Counted from the stretch's first letter, positions 22,318 to 34,640 are shown. The stretch is DNA of 64,000 bases from Tomocerus qinae (GCA_020055645.1 CM034546.1:63798001-63862000); one strand, 5' to 3'. Notes: generated by a model from the letters alone, not told the origin. Numbers and translations are program-made.

Positions 22318-22412
22318 AGTGCTATACAATGCAGTTATTTTATGTGTAGATATGATTGCACTATGAACTTTGAACCTTTTAGATTCCTTTGTGGTACAAT
22401 ACTTTGTGTACT

Positions 22413-25400
22413 TTAACAACAGCATGAACGTTTGGATCTGTGAGGGGTCTCTAAAAGCGTATGGGCCTGTGGAGTTATTCCTTTTGCACACATGTAGGGC
22501 TGACCCTGGTCAATAAATTGTTGTTTTTCTATTGCTCTTCCCTTTGAATTTTCAAACTGATAAAATTCAGATTTGGAATCAACGCGTTTAGCAAAAGATT
22601 GCTTAAAATAAGCATCACTTTTCCAGTAGAAGCTTCCAATAGACACTGTCTTCTTTGGTTTCTGCAAATATTTGAGTACTGCCAATAAATCTTGTTTGTT
22701 CTGGCATTGACATTCAATTTTTAGCAAAGTTGTACATTTTTTGAATAGGGCCAAACAAGTAGTACTTGTTTCCTCGACATTTAAATATTTTAAGTTGGTA
22801 AGACTAAATGTTTTAAGTGTCGATTTTATTTTTGTTTTTTGACCAAATGTAATTTTTTCTACACTCTTCGGTATTGCAATAAGATCTATAAGAACAGGTT
22901 GATCCACAGATCCATGTATTTCAATTTCTTTGATGGTCGTTAGAATTTGTGATGTGAAAGGGAATTTGTAGAAACTGAATTTGTTTACATTCCATTTAAC
23001 TTTTTCTAAATCGATTATATTTGGTTCCCACAAGGTAACTGAGTCCATGTGGATATCGTCAGACATATCAACACAAATATCTTTATCGTTAACAAAGAGT
23101 TTGTAGATATTTTTGAAATCGACAAACTCTTTTAAATGTACATCTGATGCAATGTCATTATATCTTTTGAATTTCACTTCTTCTACGTGAAGTTCTTTTG
23201 GGCAGACTCGATGGCCATGTCTCAGAATAACAGAACATTGGCTTAAGTAGAGGTATTCAACGGAAGGGATTTCTTCAATTTGTACGGTAAATTGGGATGA
23301 CGGGGTAGAACTAGAACTTCTAATTTCATTTACAGCCGTTCGCTGATTGTTGTCAAATATTAACTCTTTTTTGTTGCCCATCCCGCTAAGTTTAAGTTTC
23401 CGGATGTCAGTAAAATTGAAAAATTCATTTAGATACAATTCTACATCAGCTTCTGCATTTTTGTCAATTCGAATAAAATTAACGTTTTGCAAGCCAAGTT
23501 CCCTGGGGGTGATTTTACTAAATTTTTTATCCACCAGAACTGTACAACCGTTTAAGTAAAGATATCGAAGACTGGCCATATCTTCTAATGAGACAATAAT
23601 GTCCGTATAGCAGTTCAATTGCAAGTAATGCATCTTTGTACTAACAATTTCTGAAGACAATCTAGATATTTGTGAAATACCAGCCCTTTGGTCAAGAAAC
23701 CAAACCCGATTTAAAACAAATCGTTCCAAATCGCTTGGAAATTCAGTTTTTTGAATACAACAATCACAAAGTTCCATCGTTTTTGTGTCGCCGTTTAATT
23801 GTAAACTGACAATTCCGTTTATGTAAGTAAAGCAATATCCCTGTACTTCTAATACTTTGAGGACGTTAACCAAATACGTCAAATTGATGATGTCTAAGCG
23901 TTGATTTTCTTTCCTAAATTTAACTAGCTCATAAATACCTTCGAATGCTTCTATTGCTAAATCGTATTTTAATGCTATAAGCTGCAGAAAAAATATTTGA
24001 GTTTTAACCATCAATTTGTCAACAGAGCGACTTAGGGCCAAAAGGATATCAAATTCTACATTTTCGGGTATTTGAATAGGTTTTTCAACTTGTGGGTAAA
24101 GATTTTGTAATAAATCTAATGCCTCTTCTAGTTTACCACATTTGCTAAGGCATATTGCATAGTTGACAGTTGCTGTTGAAAATTGGAGCTCGCTGCTCAA
24201 ATACTTTGCTGGTGTAAGACTTTCATGAAACTTTTTGTCATTAAATAATTTATGAAGTTGATTTGTGTAGATCGAAATTATTTTATGCCATACGGTAGAC
24301 TTTGTGAGCTTTTCGTTGAGATCCATAAGATCAAAAGCATTTTCTTCATTGAATTTGAGCTCAGACTCGTCTTCCTTCTTTAGCTCCAAGAGGAGATTAT
24401 TTAATATTTCCAATGCTTCTTTCGTTTCGCCAAATTTCTCCAGACAAACGGCATAGTTGTACAACGATGCAGAAGATTGACTCTCTTGTGAAATGAATTT
24501 TGCCAAATCGACCGCTTTAACGAAGTTTCCAGAGACAATTAATTTTTCCAATTGCATCTGATCAATCAACTTGGCTCCAATACTTCGAAATTCTCTCTTC
24601 AGTTTTTCATCTGCATATGTATAAGGCTGCATTTTGTATTCCAAGTAGCCCTCGCATTGCAAAATCTTCTTCAATACTTTTCTTTCGTTATCTTTTCCAT
24701 TGATTCTGATCGTTTGCTGTAAAAGTCGATGCATGCTTAATAAATCAACATCAACACTTTGCCTTTTGGAACGAACTTTGTTCCAGAAACTGTCATTGTG
24801 GGTCAACTTTGTATCTGTTCCAGTTTTCGTTACTAGCGAGTATTTCTCTAATAATTCAACAGCTTCCATCAAATCGGGTTTTTTGACATTCCCAACACGT
24901 CGTAGAAATTCCGCATCCACATCATCTGAACGAACGTAGCCAAAAACTGTGAGTAAATCGAATGCCATTTTTCCTTTCGGTTCCTTTTGAATTAAATCTA
25001 AAGAAATCTGCATGTTTTTATTTATTGTTTTCTCATAGTCATCAAATTTCTCGTTAAAAATGTTGGCTGAAGAGTCGACTTTGCTTATCATGTCCTTGAT
25101 ATCTAGTTTTCCATTATTAAGGGTGGCTACTGTTAGTTGGAGTGCTAAAGGCAAATTCCCCAGCATATCACAAAGTGTTTTTAATTCACTGTCTTTGAAT
25201 TGTATGTCAGGATTCAATGCATTCTTAACAAATTCGTAGCTTTCGTTAATTCCAAATACATCCATTTGAAAATCGGTGATTCCATGTCCAGTTTTGTTTC
25301 CCCAATCAGTACATCTTGAAGTAATGATACAGTGAAAATTTAAATCATTTTGAGGGAGTACATCCTTAATTCCAAGTTCTCCTTGATATCTTTCTGCATT

Positions 25401-28400
25401 GTCAAATACCCACAAGCATTTAAATTTCCACATTTTCTCAAAACATTTTCTCGCTAAATTTTTCAAATCCAGTTCGTGGCGAAAATTAATTTTTAAATCC
25501 ATGGCTAAATCTTTGAATGATTTCAGTAAACTTTCTTCTCCACTGTCAATCCAAAAAATATGTTGGTACACTCTAAAAAAAATTCAGCACAAGCAGTTGA
25601 GTAAACTGCTTTTTGATCAACCTTGTCTAAAATTTTGACAACTGTTGTTTAAATCTAACTCAATGAGTTGGAATGTGCAACTGTTGTATAATATTTTAGC
25701 AATGGATGAGTAAATTGCTGTCATCGTCAACGATTAAATAAAATTTACTCAACCATTGCTGATTATTAAATCATTGTTGTATAAATTTTTAGCAATGGTT
25801 AATTAAACTGTTGGTATCGTCAACGGTTAGATATAATTTACTCAACCATTGCTAATTGATTAGTCAATGATCGGACTAATAATACTCAAAATGTTGAGCA
25901 TTTCCCAGAAAGGAATAAGTACAGGCTATTCCTTCCATTATGACAACAAGTAAATGTAGGTATGTGGTAATGTGCCTCGATAGAACAGAGCAGGAGCAAG
26001 GCTTCGGTACCCGCATCGGGTTATACTTTTTGCTCATGTTTACTCTGGCATTGAGTAAAAACTTAAATCAAGAGTTGAGGAATACGTTTATACACCATGT
26101 TGAGTAAACTGAACTCAATATGTCAGTCGGCGCATTTTTAACTCAGTTGTTGAGTTCAGTTTACTCAAATTTGACTGAAAATTTCTTAGAGTGTAGTCCT
26201 CTTGGTAATGATTTGCAAACCATTTGGCTGTACTGGTCTTTCCAATCCCACCTAAACCCGAAGCTTTAGCCTTTTGAGTAATTACTACCATTTTATTGTT
26301 TGCTCCCAGCAATAATTCCATTATGTGCTCAATAATTGTTTTTCCATCTAATTTTCGTTCGTAAAAAGCGTTTACTAGAGCTTTTCTCTCTGGCCACCAT
26401 TTCGGGATTAGTTTCTCTTCCTTTTGTACCTCTTCCTTGACTTGACGATCAAGCTTATCACCAATTAGGTTCATATGCTCACAAATATGTCGGAGTAGTT
26501 CATTATTTTCCTTTTGTAAATCGGACGAGTTTTTCCGATCAGTATCTTTAGGCTTAACAATAATTTGAATAAATTCTTGAATAGCATTTGGGATTTGTCT
26601 CCAATCGTTTTGCAATTGTAATGCACTCAGATGTTGTGACTCGACCTTCTTGTATCCTTTTAAAAGTTCGTTTTGGTTTTCAAACTCAAAGACGTATCTG
26701 AATTCGTTAAAGTTTTTCATTTCATCCACATCTTGCTTGATGTAGAATTTGCTAATTCCATCTTTAACTATGACAATTGCTTCTTCAAAAAGTTCTTGCG
26801 TACTTAATTTCTTCTCTTTTGATTCTATATCCAATCCTCGTTTTTTAACTAGGGGATGAAATGTTGAACGTCCCTTTAAAAATGCATCAAAGATCATTTC
26901 AGGTGAAAGCTGTTTACCTTCACTGGCATGTTCTGATAAATAGTTGAAAATTCGACGAGTTGTGTCATGGAAAAAGCTTAATTTATTGTCATCGTTGTTA
27001 GTGATGGTATTCAATAAATCTTTGTAAGCTATGCAAATGTAGGACATTCCTGTGCTGACAATGACTTCGAATTCCTTTTCGGCTTTGCTGTTTAACGTAT
27101 TTGTCCAACTTAAAAGATTTTTTCGTTTCCTTTCATCAAGATTTCCCAATACTACATTTCCCACCTTTTCCAAAACACTTCCAACTCCCACTCTTGTTAG
27201 TCCTCTAGTTATTACTCCTGCCAATGGCGCCATTGTTATTGCACCTGTCGCAGCACCTGCAGTTATACCTGCAGCCGCTCCAATTACTATTGTATTTTCT
27301 AGAACTTTTGATGCAAACGTTGTCTTTTGATATTTCCGATCTTCTCTTTGTATTGGAAGCTCCTTAGAAATTAACGAGTTGAAATTTTTTAAGAATACCA
27401 TTTTTCCTGAGCAAATCCAATCTTCTAAAAGTTGTTTCTCGTCTTCGTCAAAGACGAAAGCATTTTCACAATTACTGGCACTGTTAAACATTAGTTTTCC
27501 TTTAGACTATGTTTAGGAAAACGGACATAAAGAAGTTACATTAAATTAATTAGTAAAGTCACATACTTTTCATTGGTTCCAAATGCTGCGGGTGGGGACA
27601 GACCTGTTATCTTATGTGGGTCGATAGCTTCCGCTGTTGCTGCTGCCGCTGGAATGTTGGCGGACGAGTTTCCACTTTCTACATTTTCACACCTATTCAT
27701 TTAATAATATTATTTCAATTGATATCCATGACAATCATGATTTAAAATGACAATTCACTTTTTATAATCTTATTACTATAATATTAATAGTAAAATTTGG
27801 ACACGTTGAGGTTTAGTTTGAAGTTTGAAGAATGGAAAACCTTCTCTACGGAAATATATTGTAGTAATAACAAGATCTGGCAAAATACCTACCTACCATT
27901 CCATTGCAACAACATGGCCTGGTTGGGTCAGAGTCCATGCAATCATAAGTGCCATGATGTTTTGTTATTTACCTGTTCGATTTTACATCTTCAATGGACA
28001 AAGGAATTTTTTCACGAGTTAATATCTCACTCCAAAACTTAATTTGGTCTTTGAACTCTTCTCCAGTTACTGAACACCCTGTTGTGGTTTTCTTTAGTTT
28101 TATTTGTTGACGCATTAATTCAATAAATTGTTTCGAGTGCAGTGAGAATAAGGAGTCCAAATTATTCTCCTTAGAATACATAGCAAATGAGTTGCCTGGG
28201 TGAGGAAGCAAATAAACAGGTGCGCCTTCAAAGAATTGAGCCACTTTTTCTTGTTTGAATACATCGTTTATCTTGAATGGTTTTGAGCTATTTGTTTCTG
28301 ATTTGTTCATTTGTGTTGAGCAACCCTTGGGATCATAGTAGCCAAAATCATAGCCCGAGAAACTCCAGTCCCGAATCAACAACATCGAATTTTGATACAA

Positions 28401-30744
28401 ATTCTCGTTCTCGAATCTAATATACAAGTTGTAATTAATTACTTACAAGTGAAACAAAAGTAATCATGTTACTATTATTAAATACAAAAATATACATTAA
28501 CATAGCAAACCTATTATCGTCAGGCTTCAGTTGATATTGCAAGTAATCTTGAGATGCACGAAAGGATTGTAAAGCCTGTTGATCGATGCCTCTAATGCTG
28601 TTGTAGATGAAAACGGAGCTGAGAAGCCGACTCCAAGCAAAAACAGCGACGTTGTCTCTCCAAGTCGTTCCATCATCTTCAACTTGCAAAGTTTCATTAC
28701 AGTCAATGAGCAATATTGCAATCTTCTCTCCTTCGTGTTGAATGAATATCGGCTCAGACCAGATATTTATACCGCCTATACTCTGTGTTTGATTATTGCT
28801 TTGAAATGGTTTTTTTGACTTCAAAGATTTTTCAAACCAGCCTTTCTCTTCAGCCTTTTGTATGTAATAAAGGAATTTGTCTAAAAGAAAAGATTTTCCA
28901 GATTGTTTTGGACCATTGATTGAATAAATTGCAAAACGACAGGAGCCAATTTTCGTTAGTATTTCGAATAAAACATCAGTATCCAAATTAAATGATTTCT
29001 CCTTTGGACCCAGAATTTGGACAACTTTTCCATTCATGGTACCCTGTAAGAAAAATAATTATAGATTTTTTAGGCGATCACATAATATTATACAATCCTT
29101 GTTAGGTTGCTAATTTGAAAATTATAATTTCGAGGTTATTATTTCACAGCATTAAAATAATTACATAGGTTGGTTGGGTAGACATATTATAACATTGCAT
29201 GGATTTAATAATAATAATAATATAATATATCATTCATTATTACCCAACCAAATAATAACAATAATATTATATTACTTTTAATTAATCCTTTTTGACATAA
29301 CAGTTTTCATGTATGGTCCACAGTAATCTTAAAGACAGGCATATAGATTCAATTTAAATAATTTAACTATTTAGTAATGTGTATTAAATGCAGATAATAT
29401 TCCGAGTAGGTAGATGAAACATTATTGTAATGTTCATTGTAACATATGGTAAAGCAATGACATGGGTTGACCAGGTCTATAAATAACACCAGACTTAATC
29501 TTCAATTCAATTCACATTTATTTAAGTGCCAAAAAGTTCAAACCATACAAGATGATATTCCTATAAATCATATAAAATGTTATCATCCCACTTAGATATA
29601 AAGTACATTAAAGTTGTCGTAATTAATGTAATTATACAGACGGCATTTCATATTGTTCAGTAATACTAAGTAGTACAAGAGATTACTTGCAGTCGGATCA
29701 AATGTCGAGGAAATCTGAGCAACTGAAAGATGGCTCTTGTCATCTGTATGTAAATAATAATGTATAAAGATAAGATACTGAGCACAGCAGTTTTACAGAG
29801 ACAGAACTTTTGTCGAAGCAGTATTTCGTAATCTGGCTTTTCATTCCGAATGAAAAGCATGAATGAATCGTTCATTCATAACGTAAGAACGTGCACTTCT
29901 CAGGCAGAGTTTTTCTAAAATGTTGGTTCTATAACCTACTTTGTTCTTTTATACACAACAGGGATTTCCGTGATATTTAACTCATTTTCATTAATTGTAA
30001 AGCCAAATTGTCACCTTCCAACCCATTTAAAATATAACAGAATATAAAATAAGTATGGTGACAAAGATGAGACGAATTATATTATCATGACTCTATTAGC
30101 CAAGGGCCAGCGCAGAGAAGTAAGAAACAATAAAAAGTTAATTAGTATGATTAGAGGATTCACTCCCGAAAAAATAAAGTGCAAAATAAATTGTTAATGG
30201 TGATTATGAGAAATCTACCAAATTTATATTTGTAAAGACAAAAAAATTTTCTGCTTCAACGTTTTCGGTAAACATTTTCCTAGACTGCTGAAAACGTTGC
30301 CAATATATTAATTCTTATCCGAAAAAAAACATTCCGCAACTAACATTACTATATTACTGTAATAAAAAGACTAAATAAACAAATAGAAATCTACAGTATT
30401 AGTGCTATGAAAAACATTTTGAAGGAATGAGAAATGTTTTAACACATCAATTTATAAGCTAAGAATTTCAAAGTTTATATTATAATTTTGTATGACTAGG
30501 TAATAGGAAGATAGTCTCACCTGTTGATAACTGGGAGGTATTTAAATATAAGACGTTACAAGTAAATGGGAAGAACAGTTAGGTGAGTTTGTTAGTATGA
30601 GAACATAGAACTCACATTTCACGTTAGCAATGCACGTACACAAGTGGCATACTGAATGAAACTTACCAAGTTCAATTGCAGATTGTTTGACTCACTTTTC
30701 ACTTTGCGACAAACTCGGCAGTCCAGTGTTGCAAATTCTGCCAT
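22413..30744 (-). CDS. GB1/RHD3-type GTPase fused to NB-ARC, TPR-like and leucine-rich domains, with a MITE in its last exon
   Basis: Inferred exons: 30744-30667 (MAEFATLDCRVCRKVKSESN), 29043-28511, 28416-27973, 27692-27567 and 27480-22413. Every junction has GT..AG borders and keeps phase. If the MITE and one TA are disregarded, the coding length is 1874 codons. Residues ~70-77 are GPKQSGKS, with LIDCNET and an RDW motif in MLLIRDWSFSGYDFGYYD, then VYLLPHPG. These are atlastin/GBP (GB1/RHD3) GTPase motifs. Residues ~457-490 are Gly/Ala-rich and hydrophobic (VIGAAAGITAGAATGAITMA). NB-ARC follows: P-loop GLGGIGKTS at ~802, CLWVFDNAE, CIITSRCTDW and GNLPLALQLT. Then come TPR-like helices (~1175-1330) and irregular leucine-rich repeats to ~1820. 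NB-ARC proteins are STAND switches in immunity or apoptosis; a GTPase at the N-terminus is unusual. As written, the MITE stops the frame at 26115. The gene is therefore disrupted, spliced around, or polymorphic. The N-terminal exons could also form a separate gene. Confidence 0.7.
25569..26193. mobile_element. 625-bp TA-flanked MITE inserted in the NB-ARC exon
   Basis: Left end CACTCTAAAAAAAATTCAG and right end CTGAAAATTTCTTAGAGTG form an imperfect terminal inverted repeat, flanked by TA at 25567-25568 and 26194-26195 (Tc1/mariner-type target duplication). Removing the element plus one TA restores the host frame exactly, from ..NHYQEDY to QHIFWIDSGEE.. . The interior carries GAGTAAAC/ACTCAA words and two tandem copies (about 25681-25769 and 25775-25853) of a segment that begins TGTTGTATAA and has AGCAATGG pairing with CCATTGCT. 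No transposase is present. Confidence 0.88.
29038..30666 (-). other. First intron of the GTPase/NB-ARC gene
   Basis: Donor GTAAGT at 30661-30666 (minus strand) and acceptor TTTCTTACAG just before 29043 bound a ~1.6-kb intron. The interior is AT-rich with ATAATA-type simple sequence near 29190-29270. If the upstream exon is not used, translation could start at the ATG at 29037. Confidence 0.5.
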
Positions 30745-32605
30745 TCAGTTTTGCAAACACTTGCTGTAAATATTATGTGAGATACGAGATAAAGTATGTA
30801 TGTATTTTACAAAAAAAGTTTTAGATAAGCATTGTTTTAAATTTATCATTTATAGACATTACAATATTAATTCTATAGCTAAAATTCTAAGCAAAATTCA
30901 GTCACATTTTAAAATTCTAAGGACATTTATTTCTAGTCATGTACCTTATTTTTATTCCCTATTCTACAGTGCATAAACTTCCATCTCCAATGCCAACACT
31001 GTTGCTGTCGGGCTGGCTCCCCTTCGATCGATCAAACAGCTTTACTCCTTGCTTACCCATATAGTTCTCTTATACTATTGCAATTTACGCTACACACTGC
31101 TTGGTGTAGGAAAGGGAAGCGAAAGCATTCAGGAGACTCCACACATATGCCCAAGGCTTAGGTATGTATTGTTTCTGCAATACAACATTTCGCAACCAAC
31201 GTTGCTATAGTATTAATAATATAATATATACCTACCTATATGCAATAGTCCCGGAAAATGTAAGAACTGGGAAAACTTAGCCACCAGAAAAGTACGATAT
31301 AACCCAAGACGATTTTCTATTCCTTTTTTCTATATTTTTCTAACTTTTCATATACAGAATATATACAGCCCATCTTGAAACAGTTTCTTACCTGCTCTAA
31401 TTTAAGAAATTGACATAATAAATATAATAGGTTTATGAGAGGTTAACTTTTTACCAAATTAATTCCCTAGCCTTAATAGCTAAAATGTAATCTATGACTC
31501 AAAATTTATATTCAGTATTGCATTTATGTATGTCTATATGTATACTTATGTAAAGCATTTTTAAAATAACTAACCCTGTATTACTATCAAGATTATTATT
31601 TATAGGTAGTATAATAATATTAGGTGGAAAACAAAACCTTAATTTAACTTTATTTATTGAAAATGTGACCTAGAACCCCTAGAAAAAGATTTTTTTGTCA
31701 AAAAAGGGTAAAAATTGCTTTGCGCGAAAATTTTAAATTTTTACATATATTTTTTTATTTACGATATTAGCCAAATTTCGGAATAAATTCGTTGGCTATT
31801 ATGATATTGATTTAGTTTTAATTTCCACTGTAGATTAAAACCATTTCCAGTCCATTTTATCGGATTCTTGGAAAATGCGGTAAATATTTTCACTCCACAA
31901 TGTTGTGTGTAATCTTCTAATTCATAATCAAATACTTGAAAGGCATTTAAATAGTAAATTATATAAAGACGATATTATACTTATTTAGATTTCTCCTATC
32001 CAAAGTCAATAGAACGAATAAGCATCACACTAAGGACAATATTAAATACAACTATTAGGACAGATCTGATTTTTATTCATGTTCATCACTTTGTACCGCA
32101 CTGCCAATCGAGAGAGTAGAAATGTGGATAAGATGGATTTCCTTAATAATAAATGTAATTCAGCATTCTGTACGACGCTTGAGGATCGGCAACAGAAATA
32201 GAAAACTCCTTAATTAACCTGTTTGCTATACAGCTTTAAGAGTGTAGTGTATAATCGATGGTTATTTTTTAGCTTTAATGGTTGTATTAATAGTTAACTA
32301 GAGTAATTTGAATTTTGTGCCGATGAATCCGTAAACAGGCTCTAGATGGTACAGTTACAGCTCCCAACCTCCTCAACTAGAAAAAATAATCTCAGAGGGG
32401 ATGAAGGAACGCATCTCCTTTGTCTTTTAGCTGGAACAAAGAGAAAAAGATGGTAAACCCCCGAGGCTGAACAAAAATTTCAGAGAAGACAAAGAACTGG
32501 CAGAAGCGCATGCCCTATTAGCTGGTAAAAGTAGAAAGCAAGCAAGAGAGGTTAGATCTCCAGCCGGTTAAGGGGTTTGCATCCCCCAGCATGAGTCTCA
32601 GGGGG
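30745..32605. other. Intergenic region between divergent genes
   Basis: This lies between the minus-strand GTPase/NB-ARC gene and the plus-strand nanos gene. An acceptor-like TTTACAG precedes the 30744 start codon by about 19 bases, so another 5' non-coding exon may lie here. A GC-richer stretch at about 30960-31140 and a purine-rich stretch at 32380-32560 were not identifiable. Confidence 0.4.
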
Positions 32606-32613
32606 TATAAAAG
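32606..32613 (+). promoter_or_regulatory. TATA box of the nanos gene
   Basis: TATAAAAG follows a G-run (CAGGGGG). A pyrimidine-rich start region lies about 25-35 bases downstream (TTCCTCATTTCC), followed by a non-coding exon that ends at a GTAAGC donor at 32779. Spacing is that of a focused TATA-type core promoter. Confidence 0.7.
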
Positions 32614-32664
32614 GAGGCTTTTTTCTGAAATTTCCTCATTTCCACTCGTGGCGAGCTCTCAAAA

Positions 32665-33254
32665 GGACCTTCACTTCTCCAGCCTGCATTTGGAAGAAAG
32701 TCTCTTGAATTACAGCCTGCTTCACTGACGGTGCTTCTCTCTACAAGGACACATTGCGAGGAAAATCCTCTGTACAAAGTAAGCACAATTTCTATTTTCT
32801 CCATAAATAGTCCTATTTTTATTTGAAATAATACCCGCCGTTTTCCAATTACTTTGTGTTTAATTTATGAAAACGTATTAATTATTTGTCTTTCTTTCAG
32901 GATAATTGTTCCAGTCCCAGCTATAGTCGTCACACTGATCACTGGGGGGAACTTTTGAAGGTCCTTCACTTCTCCAGTCCGCATTTGGAAGAAAGTCTCT
33001 TGAGTTACAGCCTGCTTAACTAATTCCCTCGTCGGAGCACCTGCTTACAAGGACACATTGCGAGGAAAATCTTCTGAACAAAGTAAGCACAATTTATATT
33101 TTCTCCATAAATAATCCAATTTTTATTTGAAATAATACCCGCCCTTTTCCAATTACTTTGTGTTTATAAAAACATTAATTATTTGTCTTTCTTTCAGGAT
33201 AATTGTTGCAGTCCCAGTTATATTCGTCATACTGATTGCTGGGGGAAAATTTGA
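32665..33254 (+). repeat. Tandem ~295-bp duplication of 5' non-coding exon/intron
   Basis: The segment at 32665-32959 is repeated at 32960-33254 with high similarity, for example CTTCACTTCTCCAG(C/T)C and CACATTGCGAGGAAAATC. Each unit includes exon, GTAAGC donor, intron, TTTCTTTCAG acceptor and the start of the next exon. The predicted leader exons are about 32636-32778, 32901-33082 and 33198-33268, before the coding exon at 33386. Confidence 0.85.
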
Positions 33255-33392
33255 CATATTTCACACAGGTAATTATAATAATGTTTATTGTAGCAGCATA
33301 AGAAAGCAACGTATTCAATGGTGCTTATTTTGAGGGGAAAATTAACAGTGGCTAATGGATTTTTTTTATTACTTTGTGTCCCTAGCCTGAAA

Positions 33393-34640
33393 ATGTCGAT
33401 CACAATTAGCAAAAACGCAAGTTTGTTCCTGAGAGAGAAATGTGAAGCCTACTTGTCATCGCTGGGAGAAAACAACATTGGAAAACCAGAAGAAAGACAA
33501 ACAAGTGTTGAGACCTCTCCTCCTTCCCCTTCCCAAGAACGGAAATTCTCAAAACCCTTTTCTCGACCACCAGGACAAAAAGCTACAGTTCTTCACAAAT
33601 GGCCAGCCAATCCTGACAGCTGCGAAAACACGATCCTACCAACTATGATACTCAGATGTCCAACCAGCGAAAATTTGATCTCCATCTACAAGAAAGCAGA
33701 TTGCTCACCTTACTTTGTCATTTCTGTCTCCGGGCCAGCGGAAGGAGTTCCTATCATAGAAGACCCTAAGGAATTTCTGAAGAAAATAAGCCAAGAAGGA
33801 ACGTGTCATATTCAAGGCTGTGAAAACGCTTTCTCTTTATCGTCTACGGAGGATTATGAAGCCAGTAGCTCATCAGGAAGAAAATCCTCAACGTCATTGT
33901 CACCTCGACTTTCGACGGATGCCGAGAACAAAGGAAATGATGCTGCGGGGAATACTTCATCGTCATCTGCTTCATCGAAGGTGGATTCAAATTTAACTGA
34001 GGGGGATGCTGCATCTTCATCTGCTCAATGGACGACGAATTTCAAGAACACCGACACTTCATTTGGGGAAGATGCCGGAGCTGCTTCGTCTTCATCAGCC
34101 CAATACATGAATGTAGCTGTACAAAATTCATCTTTCTTACCGCCTACAACTCAGTATCCATTTTTCTATCCAGCGATGATTAATTACTATGAAGCTTGGA
34201 GACCGGAATTCGTCGAATGGAAACCGGATAATTTGAACAGCTGTAAGTAAATAATTCTCTTGCCAATGAATTGTCGTATTTAAAATGAAATGTGCTAATC
34301 ATTATTGTTTTGCTTTTACTTAGATGGAAATGCCACTGCGGAAAATCCAACTCCATTTGCCGTCCAGAAATTTCCAATCTTCAAAGGTTGCTCATTTTGC
34401 CGGACCAATGGGGAAACTGTGGAAGTTGTCAACAGCCATTGTCTGAAAACGAGTAATAATGAAGTCACCTGTCCTTATCTTAGCAAATACGTCTGTCCAG
34501 TGTGCAACGCAACAGGAAAGAAGGCTCACACCTTCAAATATTGTCCAAAACGTCCAAGACAAGAAAGGGAGAATGATATGGCCAATTTTCCACGCTCCGT
34601 CCGCAATGCAACTGGAGAATTAGTGTACATTAATTATTAA
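33393..34640 (+). CDS. nanos: Nanos, CCHC zinc-finger translational repressor
   Basis: Two coding exons, 33393-34242 and 34324-34640 (donor GTAAGT, acceptor TTTTACTTAG, phase preserved), encode 388 residues. The C-terminal exon carries the full nanos zinc finger at about residues 306-359: CSFCRTNGE, then H and C, then C, CPVC, H and KYCP, two CCHC knuckles in the family spacing. The N-terminal part is low-complexity and Ser-rich (SSSSAS, AASSSSAQ), as usual for the poorly conserved nanos N-terminus. Nanos acts with Pumilio in the cytoplasm to repress and deadenylate target mRNAs in germline and posterior patterning. The start is the first ATG after the CCCTAG acceptor at 33385; the in-frame ATG at 33318 lies in the preceding intron. 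The gene has a TATA promoter and duplicated 5' leader exons. No disruption is visible. Confidence 0.93.

Noticed and set aside
26115..27491. NB-ARC part as an independent gene starting at ATG 27491
   Set aside because: Possible, but the phase-perfect acceptor TTTAACAG inside that ATG context and the in-frame joins upstream favour a continuous gene. Transcript data are needed to decide.
33318..33392. Upstream in-frame ATG extending nanos by 25 residues (MVLILRGKLTVANGFF..)
   Set aside because: It lies before a good CCCTAG acceptor and inside the predicted intron. The nanos start at 33393 is the first ATG in the exon.
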